Below, piece by piece: positions 19,028 to 27,989 of a stretch of 64,000 bases of DNA (its first letter is position 1; each line of letters opens with the position of its first letter). The stretch spans positions 62,001 through 126,000 of the forward strand of contig NZ_FTMY01000017.1 in assembly GCF_900156165.1 (NCBI RefSeq), read 5' to 3'. Origin of the DNA: Pseudacidovorax sp. RU35E. Its GTDB lineage: Bacteria > Pseudomonadota > Gammaproteobacteria > Burkholderiales > Burkholderiaceae_C. The position numbers and the translations under genes are program-made. The notes beneath the pieces were generated by a model. It was not told the DNA's origin and made no database searches. It saw only the letters and a program-made list of their open reading frames with translations.

Positions 19028-19356
19028 GCCAGGACCGCTCCGCCCGAGAAGCTGAAGAAGCTCAGGAAGAAGGACGAGGCCGCGAACGCGATCGACAGGC
19101 CGAACACGATCTGGATCAGCTTGCGAAAGCCGCCGGACGTGTCGCCGAAGGCGAGCGCCAGGCCGGTCGAAATGATGATGATCACCGCCACGATGCGCGC
19201 CACCGGCCCCTGAATGGATTCGAGGATGGACTGCAGCGGCGCCTCCCACGGCATGCTGGAGCCAGCGGCATGCGCGGGTACGGCCACCGCCAGCAAGGCG
19301 ATCAAGGGTACGGCGGCGCGCAGCAGCGCTCGCCTGGAACGAGGACCAAGGGTCAT
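19024..19356 (-). CDS. trbC: Conjugal transfer pilin TrbC (VirB2-like)
   Basis: 110 residues. A long signal sequence ends near AVPAHA, followed by a short mature pilin with two hydrophobic helices separated by GDTSGGFRKLIQ. This is the pilus subunit precursor. In related plasmids the TraF peptidase cyclises TrbC pilin; a TraF homologue is present here at 39405-39947. Confidence 0.93.
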   Translation of the reverse strand: MTLGPRSRRALLRAAVPLIALLAVAVPAHAAGSSMPWEAPLQSILESIQGPVARIVAVIIIISTGLALAFGDTSGGFRKLIQIVFGLSIAFAASSFFLSFFSFSGGAVLA

Positions 19357-20387
19357 GACAGATCTCCTGCGGTGGATGACGAGGGTTGAGAGGGCGAAAA
19401 GTCGGAAGCGTCGGGCAGTCCGGTCCCGAGCGCGTCGTCCAACAGATAGCCGTTGGCATCCAGGCCGATCACGCGCGTGACGCTGCGAACACGGCGGGCC
19501 TGACCCCGCCCCGTCAGATGCACCACGACGTTCACCGCTTCGGCGATGAGGGCCCGGGGCACAGTGAGGCTGACTTCCTGGATGAGCTGTTCCAGCCGCG
19601 TGAGGGCGCCGGCGGCGGAGTTGGCGTGCACGGTCGCGATCCCGCCCGGGTGGCCGGTGCCCCAGGCCTTGATCAGGTCGAGCGCTTCCGCGCCACGCAC
19701 CTCGCCGACCACGATGCGGTCGGGTCGCAGGCGCAAGGTGGCGCGCACCAGGTCGGCCATGGTGGCGGTGCCCGGTTCGGCGCGCAGGCTCACGTGGTCA
19801 TCGCTGCGGCACTGCAGCTCCACGGTGTCCTCCAGCACCAGCACGCGGTCGCGTGTCTGGGCCACCTCGACGAGCAGCGCATTTGCCAGCGTCGTCTTGC
19901 CGGTACTGGTACCGCCGGCCACGACGATGTTGAGCCGCGCGCGGACGGCGCTGCGCAGGAAGCCCGCCTGCGCCTCGCTCATGATCCCTGCGGCCACATA
20001 GTCCGCGAGCGTCATGACGGCCAGCGCCCGCTTGCGGATCGCGAAGGAGGGGGCCCGCACGACGGGCGGCATCGCACCCATGAAGCGCTCCCCTGTTTCA
20101 GGCAACTCGGCGGACAGCAAGGGCGCACCTGCATGGACCTCCGCCCGCACGTGGGCCGCCACCAGCCGGATGATCCGCTCGGCGTCCGCAGCGGCCATCC
20201 GGTGACCGGTTGGCGCCCTCCCCGCGCTCAACCGGTCCAGCCACAGGGAGCCGTCCGGATTGAGCAGCACCTCGACCACATCGCGGTCTTCGAGGGCAGC
20301 GGTGATCTCGGGACCCATGGCCGTGCGCAGCATGCGGATGCGCCGCTCCGCGGGTTCGCCGTCGGTCCAGGCATCTGAAGCCGTCAT
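19353..20387 (-). CDS. trbB: Conjugal transfer ATPase TrbB (VirB11-like)
   Basis: 344 residues from ATG 20387, which overlaps the copG stop (ATGA). Hexameric secretion ATPase signatures are present: Walker [18 protein letters not shown], Asp box [11 protein letters not shown], Walker [18 protein letters not shown] and the His box [10 protein letters not shown]. It powers pilus biogenesis and DNA transfer at the cytoplasmic face. Confidence 0.96.
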   Translation of the reverse strand: MTASDAWTDGEPAERRIRMLRTAMGPEITAALEDRDVVEVLLNPDGSLWLDRLSAGRAPTGHRMAAADAERIIRLVAAHVRAEVHAGAPLLSAELPETGERFMGAMPPVVRAPSFAIRKRALAVMTLADYVAAGIMSEAQAGFLRSAVRARLNIVVAGGTSTGKTTLANALLVEVAQTRDRVLVLEDTVELQCRSDDHVSLRAEPGTATMADLVRATLRLRPDRIVVGEVRGAEALDLIKAWGTGHPGGIATVHANSAAGALTRLEQLIQEVSLTVPRALIAEAVNVVVHLTGRGQARRVRSVTRVIGLDANGYLLDDALGTGLPDASDFSPSQPSSSTAGDLS

Positions 20388-20863
20388 GCGCCCTCCTCGC
20401 CTGCAGTGGGCGCGGGCATGCCGGAGGGTCGGGTCTCTGGGCCATTGACCGACAACTCCTCGTGGACCTCCCGCACCAGGCTGCGCCCGCGCTGCACATG
20501 GCGGGCCAGTTGCTCGACAAACTGGGCGTAGCGCGCCCGGCCCTGGGCGCGCACGGCCTCCTGCTGGTGCTCCGGGACCGGCAGGGCCAGTGTCAGGTAG
20601 TGGCGCACGAACAGGGCCACGGTCTCGATCAGGATGGCCTGGTCGCGCTCGAGCCGTTCGAACTGGCGCGAGAGGCGGTCCAGTCGTTTGGTGAAGGCCG
20701 TTTCGCGCTGCTCCGCCGCATCCGGCGCGAGATAGACCGAGAGCGCTGCTGCAATGACCGCCGATTTGGACACGCCACGGTGGGCCGCGATGTCCTCCAA
20801 CCGACGCGCATGGTCCGGCTCGATGAAGACATTCAAGCGCGTGCGCCGGGTACCGAGGCTCAT
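20384..20863 (-). CDS. CopG-family ribbon-helix-helix protein of the transfer operon
   Basis: 159 residues. The N-terminal RHH (RTRLNVFIEPDHARRLEDIA, then AHRGVSKSAVIAAAL) is followed by a helical, coiled-coil-prone region (FTKRLDRLSRQFERLERDQ). Such copG genes lie between traG and trbB throughout the Tn4371 family and may regulate the operon or assist the relaxosome. Four-base overlaps on both sides. Confidence 0.88.
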   Translation of the reverse strand: MSLGTRRTRLNVFIEPDHARRLEDIAAHRGVSKSAVIAAALSVYLAPDAAEQRETAFTKRLDRLSRQFERLERDQAILIETVALFVRHYLTLALPVPEHQQEAVRAQGRARYAQFVEQLARHVQRGRSLVREVHEELSVNGPETRPSGMPAPTAGEEGA

Positions 20864-22893
20864 AGCACGATCCCGTCGTCCGGATCCAGCGCCGCCAAGC
20901 GGGCGGTGCGAGAAGAGTTCCGCTCCGCCTGACCGCCTCTGGATGCGGAAAGACTCTGTGGCAGGGCCACCGCCGAATCGTCCGCATCCTCGTCGAGCAG
21001 CAGCAGGTCCCCCGCCTCCGTCTCGTGCGCCGGTGCCAGCGTCAGGTCGAGTTCCGGCTTGCGCTGATGTCCGCCCTCGTCGGCTGCGGCATCGTCACTG
21101 GCGCCGCAGCCTGCCACTGCACAGACAGGCGCGGGCAAGCCATGCCAGTCATCCTGCCGGGCCGGTGGCCGGTCGGCATAGCCGCCTGAAGACAGCAGTG
21201 GCGGCGGCAGCACACGCGCGGTGAAGTTGCGATCCAGGAAGTAGCGCAGCTTTCGAGCACGGATGGGTGGATGGCCGGACACCATCACGACCGCGTCATC
21301 CGGCGGCAGTTGCATCACCTCGCCCGGCGTCAGCAGGGGCCGCGCCGTCTCTTGCCGCGACACCATCAGATGCCCGAGCCAGGGCGAAAGCCGATGACCA
21401 GCATAGTTGCGCTGGGCCCGCAACTCGGTGGCCGTCCCGAGCGCATCCGAGATGCGCTTGGCGGTGCGTTCGTCATTGGTGGCGAACGCGATGCGCACAT
21501 GGCAGTTGTCCAGGATCGCGTGGTTGGGCCCATAGGCCTTGTCGATCTGGTTGAGGCTCTGCGCGATCAGGAAGGCCCGCAGGCCGTAGCCGGCCATGAA
21601 GGCCAGTGCCGACTCGAAAAAATCCAGCCGTCCCAGGGCCGGAAACTCGTCGAGCATCAACAGCAACTTGTGCCGCCGTGCCAGCCCGTCCGAGCCGTCC
21701 AGCGACTCGGTCAGCCGTCGGCCGATCTGGTTGAGGATCAGGCGGATCAGCGGCTTCGTGCGGCTGATGTCGGAGGGCGGGACCACCAGGTACAGCGAGA
21801 CGGGGTGTTCCGCCGAGATCAGGTCCACGATGCGCCAGTCGCACCGGGCCGTCACCGCCGCCACCGTCGGGTCCCGGTACAGGCCGAGAAAGGACATGGC
21901 GGTGGACAGGACACCCGAGCGCTCGTTGTCGCTCTTGTTGAGCACCTCGCGCGCCGCGGAGGCCACCACCGGATGCGGCGCGGTCCCCAGATGCAGCGTC
22001 GTCATCATGCGATGAAGCGTCTGCTCGAAGGTGCAGGCCGGGTCGGACAGGAAGTTCGCGACGCCGCGCAGCGTCCGGTCCTCACCTGCGTAGAGCACAT
22101 GGAGGATCGCGCCCACCAGCAAGGCGTGGGAGGTTTTCTCCCAGTGGTTGCGCCGCTCCAGCGCCCCTTCGGGGTCCACCAGGATGTCGGCGATGTTCTG
22201 CACGTCGCGCACCTCGTGCTCGCCGCGCCGCACTTCCAACAGGGGGTTGTAAGCGGCGGACCGTGCATCCGTGGGGTTGAAGAGCAGGCAGTGCGAGAAG
22301 CGCGCCCGCCAGCCCGCCGTGAGCTGCCAGTTCTCGCCCTTGATGTCATGGATCACCGCGGAGCCAGTCCAACTGAGCAGCGTCGGCACGACCAGGCCCA
22401 CGCCCTTGCCTGAGCGCGTCGGCGCGAAGGCCATCACGTGCTCGGGCCCCTCGTGCCGCAGGTAAGCACCGCCTTTCGCGGCGAAGCGCCCCAGGAACAC
22501 ACCAGCCTCGCCCGTCAGGCCAGCCTTGTCGACGTCCGCGGGCTCCGCCCAGCGGGCCGAACCATAGGTGGTCACGCGTCGGGAGACCCGCGAGTGCCAC
22601 ACGGCCATGCCGATGGCCACGCCTGTGGCGAGCAGACCGCTGGCCGCCGCGATGGTGCCTCCAAAGCTGAAGACCTCGGGCGCGTAGGCGTCGTACCAGT
22701 ACCACCACTCGAACAGCTTCCAGGGTTCGTAGATGGGCTGTCCTGCCAGTTGGAACCAGGGCGGTCCCAGACGCCGCTGATGTCCCAGCGCATCGGCGGT
22801 CCACTGCGTCGCCGACCACACCCCGCCCAGCGCCGTGGCCGTCACGGCCGCGACCCGGCCGAACAACACACCGCTTTGCACTTCCTGGGACAT
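20860..22893 (-). CDS. traG: Type IV coupling protein TraG (VirD4-like)
   Basis: 677 residues from ATG 22893. Two N-terminal membrane regions are followed by the TraG/TraD ATPase: Walker A FAPTRSGKGVGLVVPTL and Walker B LLLMLDEFPALGRL. It links the relaxosome to the secretion channel. A longer upstream frame to 23280 is not used because the MSQEVQSGV start fits the family and the extension is non-homologous and antisense to the LysR-like gene. Confidence 0.95.
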   Translation of the reverse strand: MSQEVQSGVLFGRVAAVTATALGGVWSATQWTADALGHQRRLGPPWFQLAGQPIYEPWKLFEWWYWYDAYAPEVFSFGGTIAAASGLLATGVAIGMAVWHSRVSRRVTTYGSARWAEPADVDKAGLTGEAGVFLGRFAAKGGAYLRHEGPEHVMAFAPTRSGKGVGLVVPTLLSWTGSAVIHDIKGENWQLTAGWRARFSHCLLFNPTDARSAAYNPLLEVRRGEHEVRDVQNIADILVDPEGALERRNHWEKTSHALLVGAILHVLYAGEDRTLRGVANFLSDPACTFEQTLHRMMTTLHLGTAPHPVVASAAREVLNKSDNERSGVLSTAMSFLGLYRDPTVAAVTARCDWRIVDLISAEHPVSLYLVVPPSDISRTKPLIRLILNQIGRRLTESLDGSDGLARRHKLLLMLDEFPALGRLDFFESALAFMAGYGLRAFLIAQSLNQIDKAYGPNHAILDNCHVRIAFATNDERTAKRISDALGTATELRAQRNYAGHRLSPWLGHLMVSRQETARPLLTPGEVMQLPPDDAVVMVSGHPPIRARKLRYFLDRNFTARVLPPPLLSSGGYADRPPARQDDWHGLPAPVCAVAGCGASDDAAADEGGHQRKPELDLTLAPAHETEAGDLLLLDEDADDSAVALPQSLSASRGGQAERNSSRTARLAALDPDDGIVL

Positions 22894-23026
22894 CGCACTC
22901 CTCGTCAACGCAGAGACGCGCATGCGAATGGCATGCGGACAACTGCGACGCAGTGTGCAAAGCAGGCGCGGATGAGGCCACCCATGCTGGCGTACCGTGG
23001 CGTAGTCGCGAGCGAGCCGAAGATGT

Positions 23027-23341
23027 TCAGACGTCGCCGCGGCGCGATGGGCACGCGGCCGGCCCCATGTCGGCGCTTCGCAGGTCGCCCACCACGCGCT
23101 GGAAGTGCTGCTCCAGATCCCGCCCATGACGCGCCAACGCCAAGCCTGCCGGCGTGAGCTGCAACGGCCGTTGCCGCCGGTCAAAGAGCAAGACGTTGCC
23201 GAGCCTGTGCTCGAGCTCGCGAATGGCCCGGGACAGGTTCGAGGCATCGGTCGGCAGTTGCTCTGCAGCGCGGCGAACACTGGCCTCTTGGGCGACGGCC
23301 AGAAAGAAGCGCAGGTGGCGCAGGCTGATGCCTTGGATCAT
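23027..23341 (-). CDS. LysR-type DNA-binding domain protein without effector domain
   Basis: 104 residues from ATG 23341. Residues ~5-65 are a LysR winged helix-turn-helix (ISLRHLRFFLAVAQEASVRR, then DASNLSRAIRELEHRLGNVL). The ~200-residue effector-binding domain is absent. Such short LysR proteins (TraR of Tn4371-like elements) sit at this place and probably regulate transfer genes. Transcribed toward traG with a 133-bp gap. Confidence 0.82.
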   Translation of the reverse strand: MIQGISLRHLRFFLAVAQEASVRRAAEQLPTDASNLSRAIRELEHRLGNVLLFDRRQRPLQLTPAGLALARHGRDLEQHFQRVVGDLRSADMGPAACPSRRGDV

Positions 23342-23715
23342 GGGTAGGCCTCCGCCGATGCACGGCGCTCTGACACCCCGGACAACTGCATCCAAGGCCA
23401 GCGATGCACAGTGTGGGCAGATACGGTCGAGGTAGCAGCCCCCGAAATCTGGCAGGCCCCCTGCGCACCGGGGCGCCCAGCCGCCCGATCTCATGGACAT
23501 CACTGGCGAACACGCTGCGTTGGAGCGCCGGGGACCTTATGCAAGCGTGCTCAAGAAGCACGCTTGTTGCCCAGCATGCAACGGGCGTCATGCCGCCCGC
23601 CGCGAATCGCAGTCACTGCAATCCGGGTGACCGATTGCTCGGCATGCAAGCGTTGAACAGCTACCGCACAACCGGGAGGATCGCGCCGTTCCCATCGTCA
23701 ACCGAGGACCCGCTC
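23342..23715. promoter_or_regulatory. Divergent intergenic region, transfer genes versus ABC operon
   Basis: This 374-bp stretch separates the minus-strand LysR-like gene from the plus-strand ABC operon and must contain promoters in both directions. A near-palindrome AAGCGTGCTCAAGAAGCACGCTT at about 23542-23566 is a candidate operator or hairpin. I see no gene in it. Confidence 0.45.
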
Positions 23716-24501
23716 ATGACCCTCTTTTCTCATGGCATTCGATTCGCCCGCCCGCTTTCGTTACTGCTGATGGCCTGCTGCCTCTGGGCCAGCAACGCGA
23801 ACGCACAGGAAAGCTTCCGCATCGCGACCGAGGGCACCTACCCGCCCTGGAGCTTCAAGGATGCCCAGGGCACGCTGCAGGGCTGGGACGTCGACATCGC
23901 CCACGCGCTGTGCGAGAAGATGAAGGCCAAGTGCGAGATCGTGGCCCAGGACTGGGACGGCATCCTGCCGGGCCTGCTCGCCCACAAGTACGACATGATC
24001 GTCGCCAGCATGGCGATCACGGAGCAGCGGCGACAGCGCGTCGCCTTCTCGGACAAGTACAAGGAGACGGTCTCGCGCTTCGTCGCCCGGAAGGGCACGC
24101 CGCCGGACGTGAGCCCGACCGCGCTGAAGGGCAAGTCCATCGGCGTTCAGCGCGGCTCCATCCAGGCCGGCTACCTGAGCCACGAATACAGAAACTCGGA
24201 TCTGCGCTTCTACGACACGCCGCAGGCCGCCGAGCTGGACCTCGTGGCGGGCCGCGTGGACTACATCTTCGGGAACATGGTCACCTACTACGTCGGCTTC
24301 ATGAAGACGCCACAGGCCAAGGACTTCGACTTCGTCGGTCCCGACCTGAAAGGGGGACTGCTCGGTGAGGGCAACGGCATCGCCGTGCGCAAGGACGATC
24401 CGCAGACCCTGGCCAAGGTCAACGCGGCCCTTGCGGCCATCCGTGCCGATGGGACCTACGACCGCATCACGGCAAAGTACTTCCCCTTCAAGCTGATGTA
24501 G
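23716..24501 (+). CDS. Polar amino-acid ABC transporter, periplasmic binding protein
   Basis: 261 residues from ATG 23716. A signal peptide (LLLMACCLWASNANA) is followed by a family-3 solute-binding fold: FRIATEGTYPPWSF at the start of the mature protein, GWDVDIAHALC, and the ligand-carboxylate arginine in IVASMAITEQRRQ. Closest in style to lysine/arginine/ornithine/histidine and opine binders. First gene of a five-gene operon with two permeases, a PDT-like protein and an ATPase. The exact ligand is not determinable. Confidence 0.9.
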   Translation: MTLFSHGIRFARPLSLLLMACCLWASNANAQESFRIATEGTYPPWSFKDAQGTLQGWDVDIAHALCEKMKAKCEIVAQDWDGILPGLLAHKYDMIVASMAITEQRRQRVAFSDKYKETVSRFVARKGTPPDVSPTALKGKSIGVQRGSIQAGYLSHEYRNSDLRFYDTPQAAELDLVAGRVDYIFGNMVTYYVGFMKTPQAKDFDFVGPDLKGGLLGEGNGIAVRKDDPQTLAKVNAALAAIRADGTYDRITAKYFPFKLM

Positions 24502-24516
24502 GCCAGCGACTCGCGT

Positions 24517-25188
24517 ATGGAACTTCTTCAAGGCTATGAAGCGCAATTGCTGCAGGGCACGCTGACGACGCTGAAGCTGGCCGCATGTGCACTGGTCCTG
24601 GGCACGGTGCTGGGATCTGCCTGCTGCTGGCTGCAGCTGTCGGGCGTTCGTGTGCTCGAAGCCGTGGGGCGCACCTATGTGGCCGTCGCACGGGGCGTGC
24701 CGGATCTGCTCATCGTCTTCGCGGTGTTCTTCGGGGCACCGCTGACACTGGCCACCTTGACGGGTCGCCCGGTGGAGATCGACACCTTCGCTGCGGGCGT
24801 GGTGGCGTTGGCCCTGTCCTTCGGCGCCTACGTGGCCGAGATCATCCGTGGCTCGCTGCTGTCCGTGCCAGGCCCGCAGCGCGAAGCGGCGCGGATGCTG
24901 GGGCTTTCGCGCCTGCAGACGCTGGGGACGGTGGTGCTGCCGCAAGCGGCCCGTGCAGCGCTTCCGCCCTTCGGCAACCAATCCATCGTGCTGCTCAAGC
25001 AGACGTCCATCGTCTCCATCGTGGGCTGCGACGAATTGATGCGCAAGGCGGCGGAGGCCGCAGGCGCGACGCGGCAGCCGTTCACGATGTACCTGGCCGC
25101 CGCCCTCATCTACCTGGCGCTGACAGCCATGCTGACGCTGTGCCTGGGATGGGCGGAGCGCCGATCGGTGCCCACGGCACAGAGGTGA
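24517..25188 (+). CDS. Amino-acid ABC transporter permease (HisQ-like)
   Basis: 223 residues, five membrane spans, with the EAA-loop typical of polar amino-acid permeases (SLLSVPGPQREAARMLGLSR). It starts 15 bp after the binding-protein gene and is followed by the second permease after 5 bp. The two permeases form the heterodimeric channel. Confidence 0.92.
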   Translation: MELLQGYEAQLLQGTLTTLKLAACALVLGTVLGSACCWLQLSGVRVLEAVGRTYVAVARGVPDLLIVFAVFFGAPLTLATLTGRPVEIDTFAAGVVALALSFGAYVAEIIRGSLLSVPGPQREAARMLGLSRLQTLGTVVLPQAARAALPPFGNQSIVLLKQTSIVSIVGCDELMRKAAEAAGATRQPFTMYLAAALIYLALTAMLTLCLGWAERRSVPTAQR

Positions 25189-25193
25189 GCAGC

Positions 25194-25889
25194 ATGTTCG
25201 ACATCACCCTTCTTTGGTCCGTCCTGCCGACACTGCTGGCGGCCGCCCAACTGACGCTTTTGCTCACGGCGCTGGTCATCCTGCTCGGAATGGCGCTGGC
25301 CCTGCCCGTTGCGCTCTGCGTCAACTCGGGCTTTCGTCTGGTGCGCGCCGCCGCGCAGGGCTACATGCTGTTCTTCCGCGGCACCCCCGCGCTGGTCCAG
25401 CTCTTCCTCCTGTACTACGGTGCGGGGCAGTTCGACGTGGTGCGTGAGTCCTTCCTCTGGCCCGTGCTGCGCAATCCGTTCTGGTGCGTGGTCATCGCGC
25501 TCGGCCTGAACTCGGCCGCCTATGCCGGCAAGACGCTGGGCGCGGCGCTCGACGCCATTCCCAGGGGCATCCAGGAGGCCGCCTTCATGCTGGGCTTGAG
25601 CCCATCGCAGCGCTTCTGGCGGATCGATCTGCCGCTGGCGCTGCGCGCCACGCTGCCCGCGCTCGGCAACGACGTCATCCTGACCTGCAAGGCCACCTCC
25701 CTGGCGAGCACGGTGACGCTGCTGGAGCTGACGGGCACGGCACGGCTGCTCACGTCCGAGACCTACGCGCCCTATGAGGTGTTCTTCGGTGCCGGGCTCG
25801 TGTATCTCGCGATCAACTACCTCCTGATGTCCGGCCTTCGCAGGCTCGAACGCACCTTCAACGTCCAGACGGCTTCCCCTTCCCAATGA
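25194..25889 (+). CDS. Amino-acid ABC transporter permease (HisM-like)
   Basis: 231 residues from ATG 25194. The gene carries the second EAA-loop (DAIPRGIQEAAFMLGLSPSQ) and the N-terminal FFRGTPALVQLFLLYYG motif seen in HisM/OccM-type subunits. Its stop overlaps the start of the prephenate-dehydratase-like gene (25886), so the four downstream products are likely made in step. Confidence 0.92.
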   Translation: MFDITLLWSVLPTLLAAAQLTLLLTALVILLGMALALPVALCVNSGFRLVRAAAQGYMLFFRGTPALVQLFLLYYGAGQFDVVRESFLWPVLRNPFWCVVIALGLNSAAYAGKTLGAALDAIPRGIQEAAFMLGLSPSQRFWRIDLPLALRATLPALGNDVILTCKATSLASTVTLLELTGTARLLTSETYAPYEVFFGAGLVYLAINYLLMSGLRRLERTFNVQTASPSQ

Positions 25890-26473
25890 AATTCATCACC
25901 CTTGGCCCTGCCGGCAACAACCACGAACTGGTGACGTTGCGTTACCTCGACTTCCATGGCCTGCGCGACCGCGCTGCGCTCGCGTTCGCGCGCGACTTCT
26001 CGGAAGGTGCCGCCGCTGTTCTGAGCGGGACGGCCGACTTCATGGTCCAGTGCGCGGTCCATCCCGAATGCTCGACGACGATGGCCCGATCGTTCGACGG
26101 GCTGTACGCCCTGGACACCTTCATCTCGCCCAGCCGCGATCTCGCCATCCTGCAGCGCAAGGATGTCGCGCAGCCCCGAACACTGGCGGTCATGAGCCCG
26201 ACGCTGGGCTACATCGACGCGTCCCGCTGGGAGGATGTCGAACTGGTCCCGACCGTGTCGGAAGTCACCACGGGGCTCATCGAAGGCCGGTATGCGGCAG
26301 GCGTGGGCTATGCATCAACCGCGCAGGACCACCCGGAGCTGCTGCGCGTCGCGCAGTTCATCGGTACGGTGGACGACGTGTGGATCGTGTACGGCCGCAC
26401 CCGCGTGACCGAAGGACGCCTGCTCGCCTGGCCCGACAGCCCGGCCAGCCGCCTGTACCGGGAGGCCGCATGA
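25886..26473 (+). CDS. Prephenate-dehydratase-like domain protein
   Basis: 195 residues. The N-terminus MKFITLGPAGNNHELVTLRY resembles the 'lGP.Gt.sh.Aa' opening of the PDT domain, which has a periplasmic-binding-protein II fold. No signal peptide, ACT domain or chorismate-mutase part is visible. The 'TRD' catalytic motif of true dehydratases is not seen, so catalysis is uncertain and a small-molecule-binding role is possible. Both ends overlap neighbours (HisM-like upstream, ATPase downstream by ATGA), which places it firmly inside the transporter operon. Confidence 0.6.
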   Translation: MKFITLGPAGNNHELVTLRYLDFHGLRDRAALAFARDFSEGAAAVLSGTADFMVQCAVHPECSTTMARSFDGLYALDTFISPSRDLAILQRKDVAQPRTLAVMSPTLGYIDASRWEDVELVPTVSEVTTGLIEGRYAAGVGYASTAQDHPELLRVAQFIGTVDDVWIVYGRTRVTEGRLLAWPDSPASRLYREAA

Positions 26474-27222
26474 CCGCAGGCGCTCCGGACCGGACGCTGG
26501 TGGTGCGCGTCGGCAATCTGTCGAAGCACTTCGGGGCCCATCAGGTGCTCTGCGACATCAACCTGACCGTGCAGGTCGGCGAACGCGTGGTCGTCTGCGG
26601 CCCATCCGGCTCTGGCAAGTCCACGCTGGCCCGATGCGTGAGCGGCCTGGAGCCCTACGCCAGCGGTGAAGTGATCGTCAACGACCGGCCGATCTCTCCG
26701 CGCATGCGCCATGCGGACCTGGTGTCGGCCAACATCGGCATGGTGTTCCAGCAGTTCAATCTCTTTCCCCATCTCACGGTGCTGGAGAACTGCACGCTGG
26801 CGCAGCGCTGGGTTCGCCGCAGGTCGAAGGCTGAGGCGCAGGACACCGCGCTGGCCCACCTGGCGAAGGTCCGTCTGGCCGACAAAGGCTCGGCCTACCC
26901 GGCCCAGCTCTCGGGTGGTCAGCAGCAGCGTGTAGCGATCGCCCGTGCGCTCTGCCTGAACCCTTCGCTCATGATCTTCGACGAAGCGACCTCCGCGCTC
27001 GACCCGGAGATGGTGAAGGAGGTGCTCGACACGATGATCCTGCTCGCGCGCGACGGCATGACCATGATCTGCATCACGCACGAAATGGGATTCGCACGGG
27101 CCGTGGCGGACAAGGTCGTGTTCATGGACGCCGGCCGGATCGTGCAGGAGGCGCCGCCCGATCGCTTCTTCGGCGGGAACACGGACCCGAGGATCCAGCA
27201 GTTTCTGAGCCAGCGCTTCTAA
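26470..27222 (+). CDS. Amino-acid ABC transporter ATPase
   Basis: 250 residues from ATG 26470. Walker A GPSGSGKST (~44), Q-loop MVFQQFNLFPH, signature LSGGQQQRVAIARAL, Walker B LMIFDEATSALD and switch histidine CITHEM are all intact. It energises import with the two permeases. The operon ends here, facing the chorismate mutase gene. Confidence 0.95.
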   Translation: MTAGAPDRTLVVRVGNLSKHFGAHQVLCDINLTVQVGERVVVCGPSGSGKSTLARCVSGLEPYASGEVIVNDRPISPRMRHADLVSANIGMVFQQFNLFPHLTVLENCTLAQRWVRRRSKAEAQDTALAHLAKVRLADKGSAYPAQLSGGQQQRVAIARALCLNPSLMIFDEATSALDPEMVKEVLDTMILLARDGMTMICITHEMGFARAVADKVVFMDAGRIVQEAPPDRFFGGNTDPRIQQFLSQRF

Positions 27223-27247
27223 AGCGGCCGGTCGAGACGCAGCCGGC

Positions 27248-27268
27248 TTGAGCGCTGCGCGCGCTCAA
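27248..27268. terminator. Candidate bidirectional terminator
   Basis: TTGAGCG and CGCTCAA pair perfectly across a 7-nt loop, between the convergent ATPase and chorismate mutase genes; the hairpin includes the latter's stop codon. No clear T-run, so strength is uncertain. Confidence 0.4.
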
Positions 27269-27852
27269 TCGCCGCAGACCCGAGCCAGCCCCCGGTCCAG
27301 CCCCACGGCGAACAAGGCGGGTAGCCGGTGCGCATCGGCATAGGCCGCCGTGGCATCGGCGACACAACGCTTGCAGTCCGCGCGACCGCGGTACGGCTCG
27401 GCCGACTTCAGCGCGTCGATGAGGGCCGGCCTCAGCATGTCCAGGGCGGGGCGCAGCGCAGTGCGCAGGTCGGCCCGAGGCTCCCGCGGCGCCCCGCCTG
27501 AGCGGTGCCACTGCGCGATCAGTCCGATCTGGATGAGTTTGCTGGCCTCGATCTGGTCGGCGAAGAACGCGTTCGCACGCTCGGGAGCCACGCCATGCTC
27601 AGCAGCCTCCTGCGCCGCGGCGGCGATGACCTGGGCCTCCCGGGGATCGCCCGGCGGATCGGCCACGGGATGGCCGCTGTCCCATTTGGCGAGCGCCACC
27701 TGGCGGGAGATATCGAGCCGCTTTGCGCCCAGCTCGACAAGCCTGGACACGTCGCAACTCGGTGGCTCTCCCGATGGCGCCGCACAGGCTGTCAGCAGTG
27801 CGGCAAGCGCCAACAATCCAGGGATACGGTATCCGGCGATCGCAGGGGACAT
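27265..27852 (-). CDS. Secreted (lipoprotein-type) chorismate mutase, AroQ class
   Basis: 195 residues from ATG 27852, eight bases after GAGGAG; a TTG at 27858 is also in frame. The N-terminus is a lipoprotein signal with lipobox LLTAC. The mature part fits the periplasmic *AroQ class: RQVALAKWDSGHP (catalytic Arg/Lys region), REAQVIAAAAQEA and FFADQIEASKLIQ. It converts chorismate to prephenate outside the cytoplasm. Two C-terminal cysteines (DCKRC, RVCGD) could form a disulfide. Convergent with the ABC operon. Confidence 0.85.
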   Translation of the reverse strand: MSPAIAGYRIPGLLALAALLTACAAPSGEPPSCDVSRLVELGAKRLDISRQVALAKWDSGHPVADPPGDPREAQVIAAAAQEAAEHGVAPERANAFFADQIEASKLIQIGLIAQWHRSGGAPREPRADLRTALRPALDMLRPALIDALKSAEPYRGRADCKRCVADATAAYADAHRLPALFAVGLDRGLARVCGD

Positions 27853-27989
27853 CGGCAACTCCTCATCGAATCCGCCGCTGAGCGTAGAACGGACGCCCAG
27901 GCGCAGGAACCTGCCAGATTCAGTAGGACCGCCCGTCCACGAAACGCTGTAGGCAGCACGTCGCCCCAGCGCAAGGGCGAAGCCTTCAG

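Noticed and set aside
16388-19213. 941-codon plus-strand frame opposite trbE/trbD
   Set aside because: Antisense to a fully conserved VirB4-type ATPase; composition dominated by Arg/Gln/His typical of shadow frames.
23716-24501. Binding protein as a periplasmic cyclohexadienyl dehydratase (PheC) partner of the chorismate mutase
   Set aside because: PheC shares this fold and the idea fits the chorismate theme, but two permeases and an ATPase follow directly and the amino-acid-binding residues are typical of transport; kept only as a remote option.
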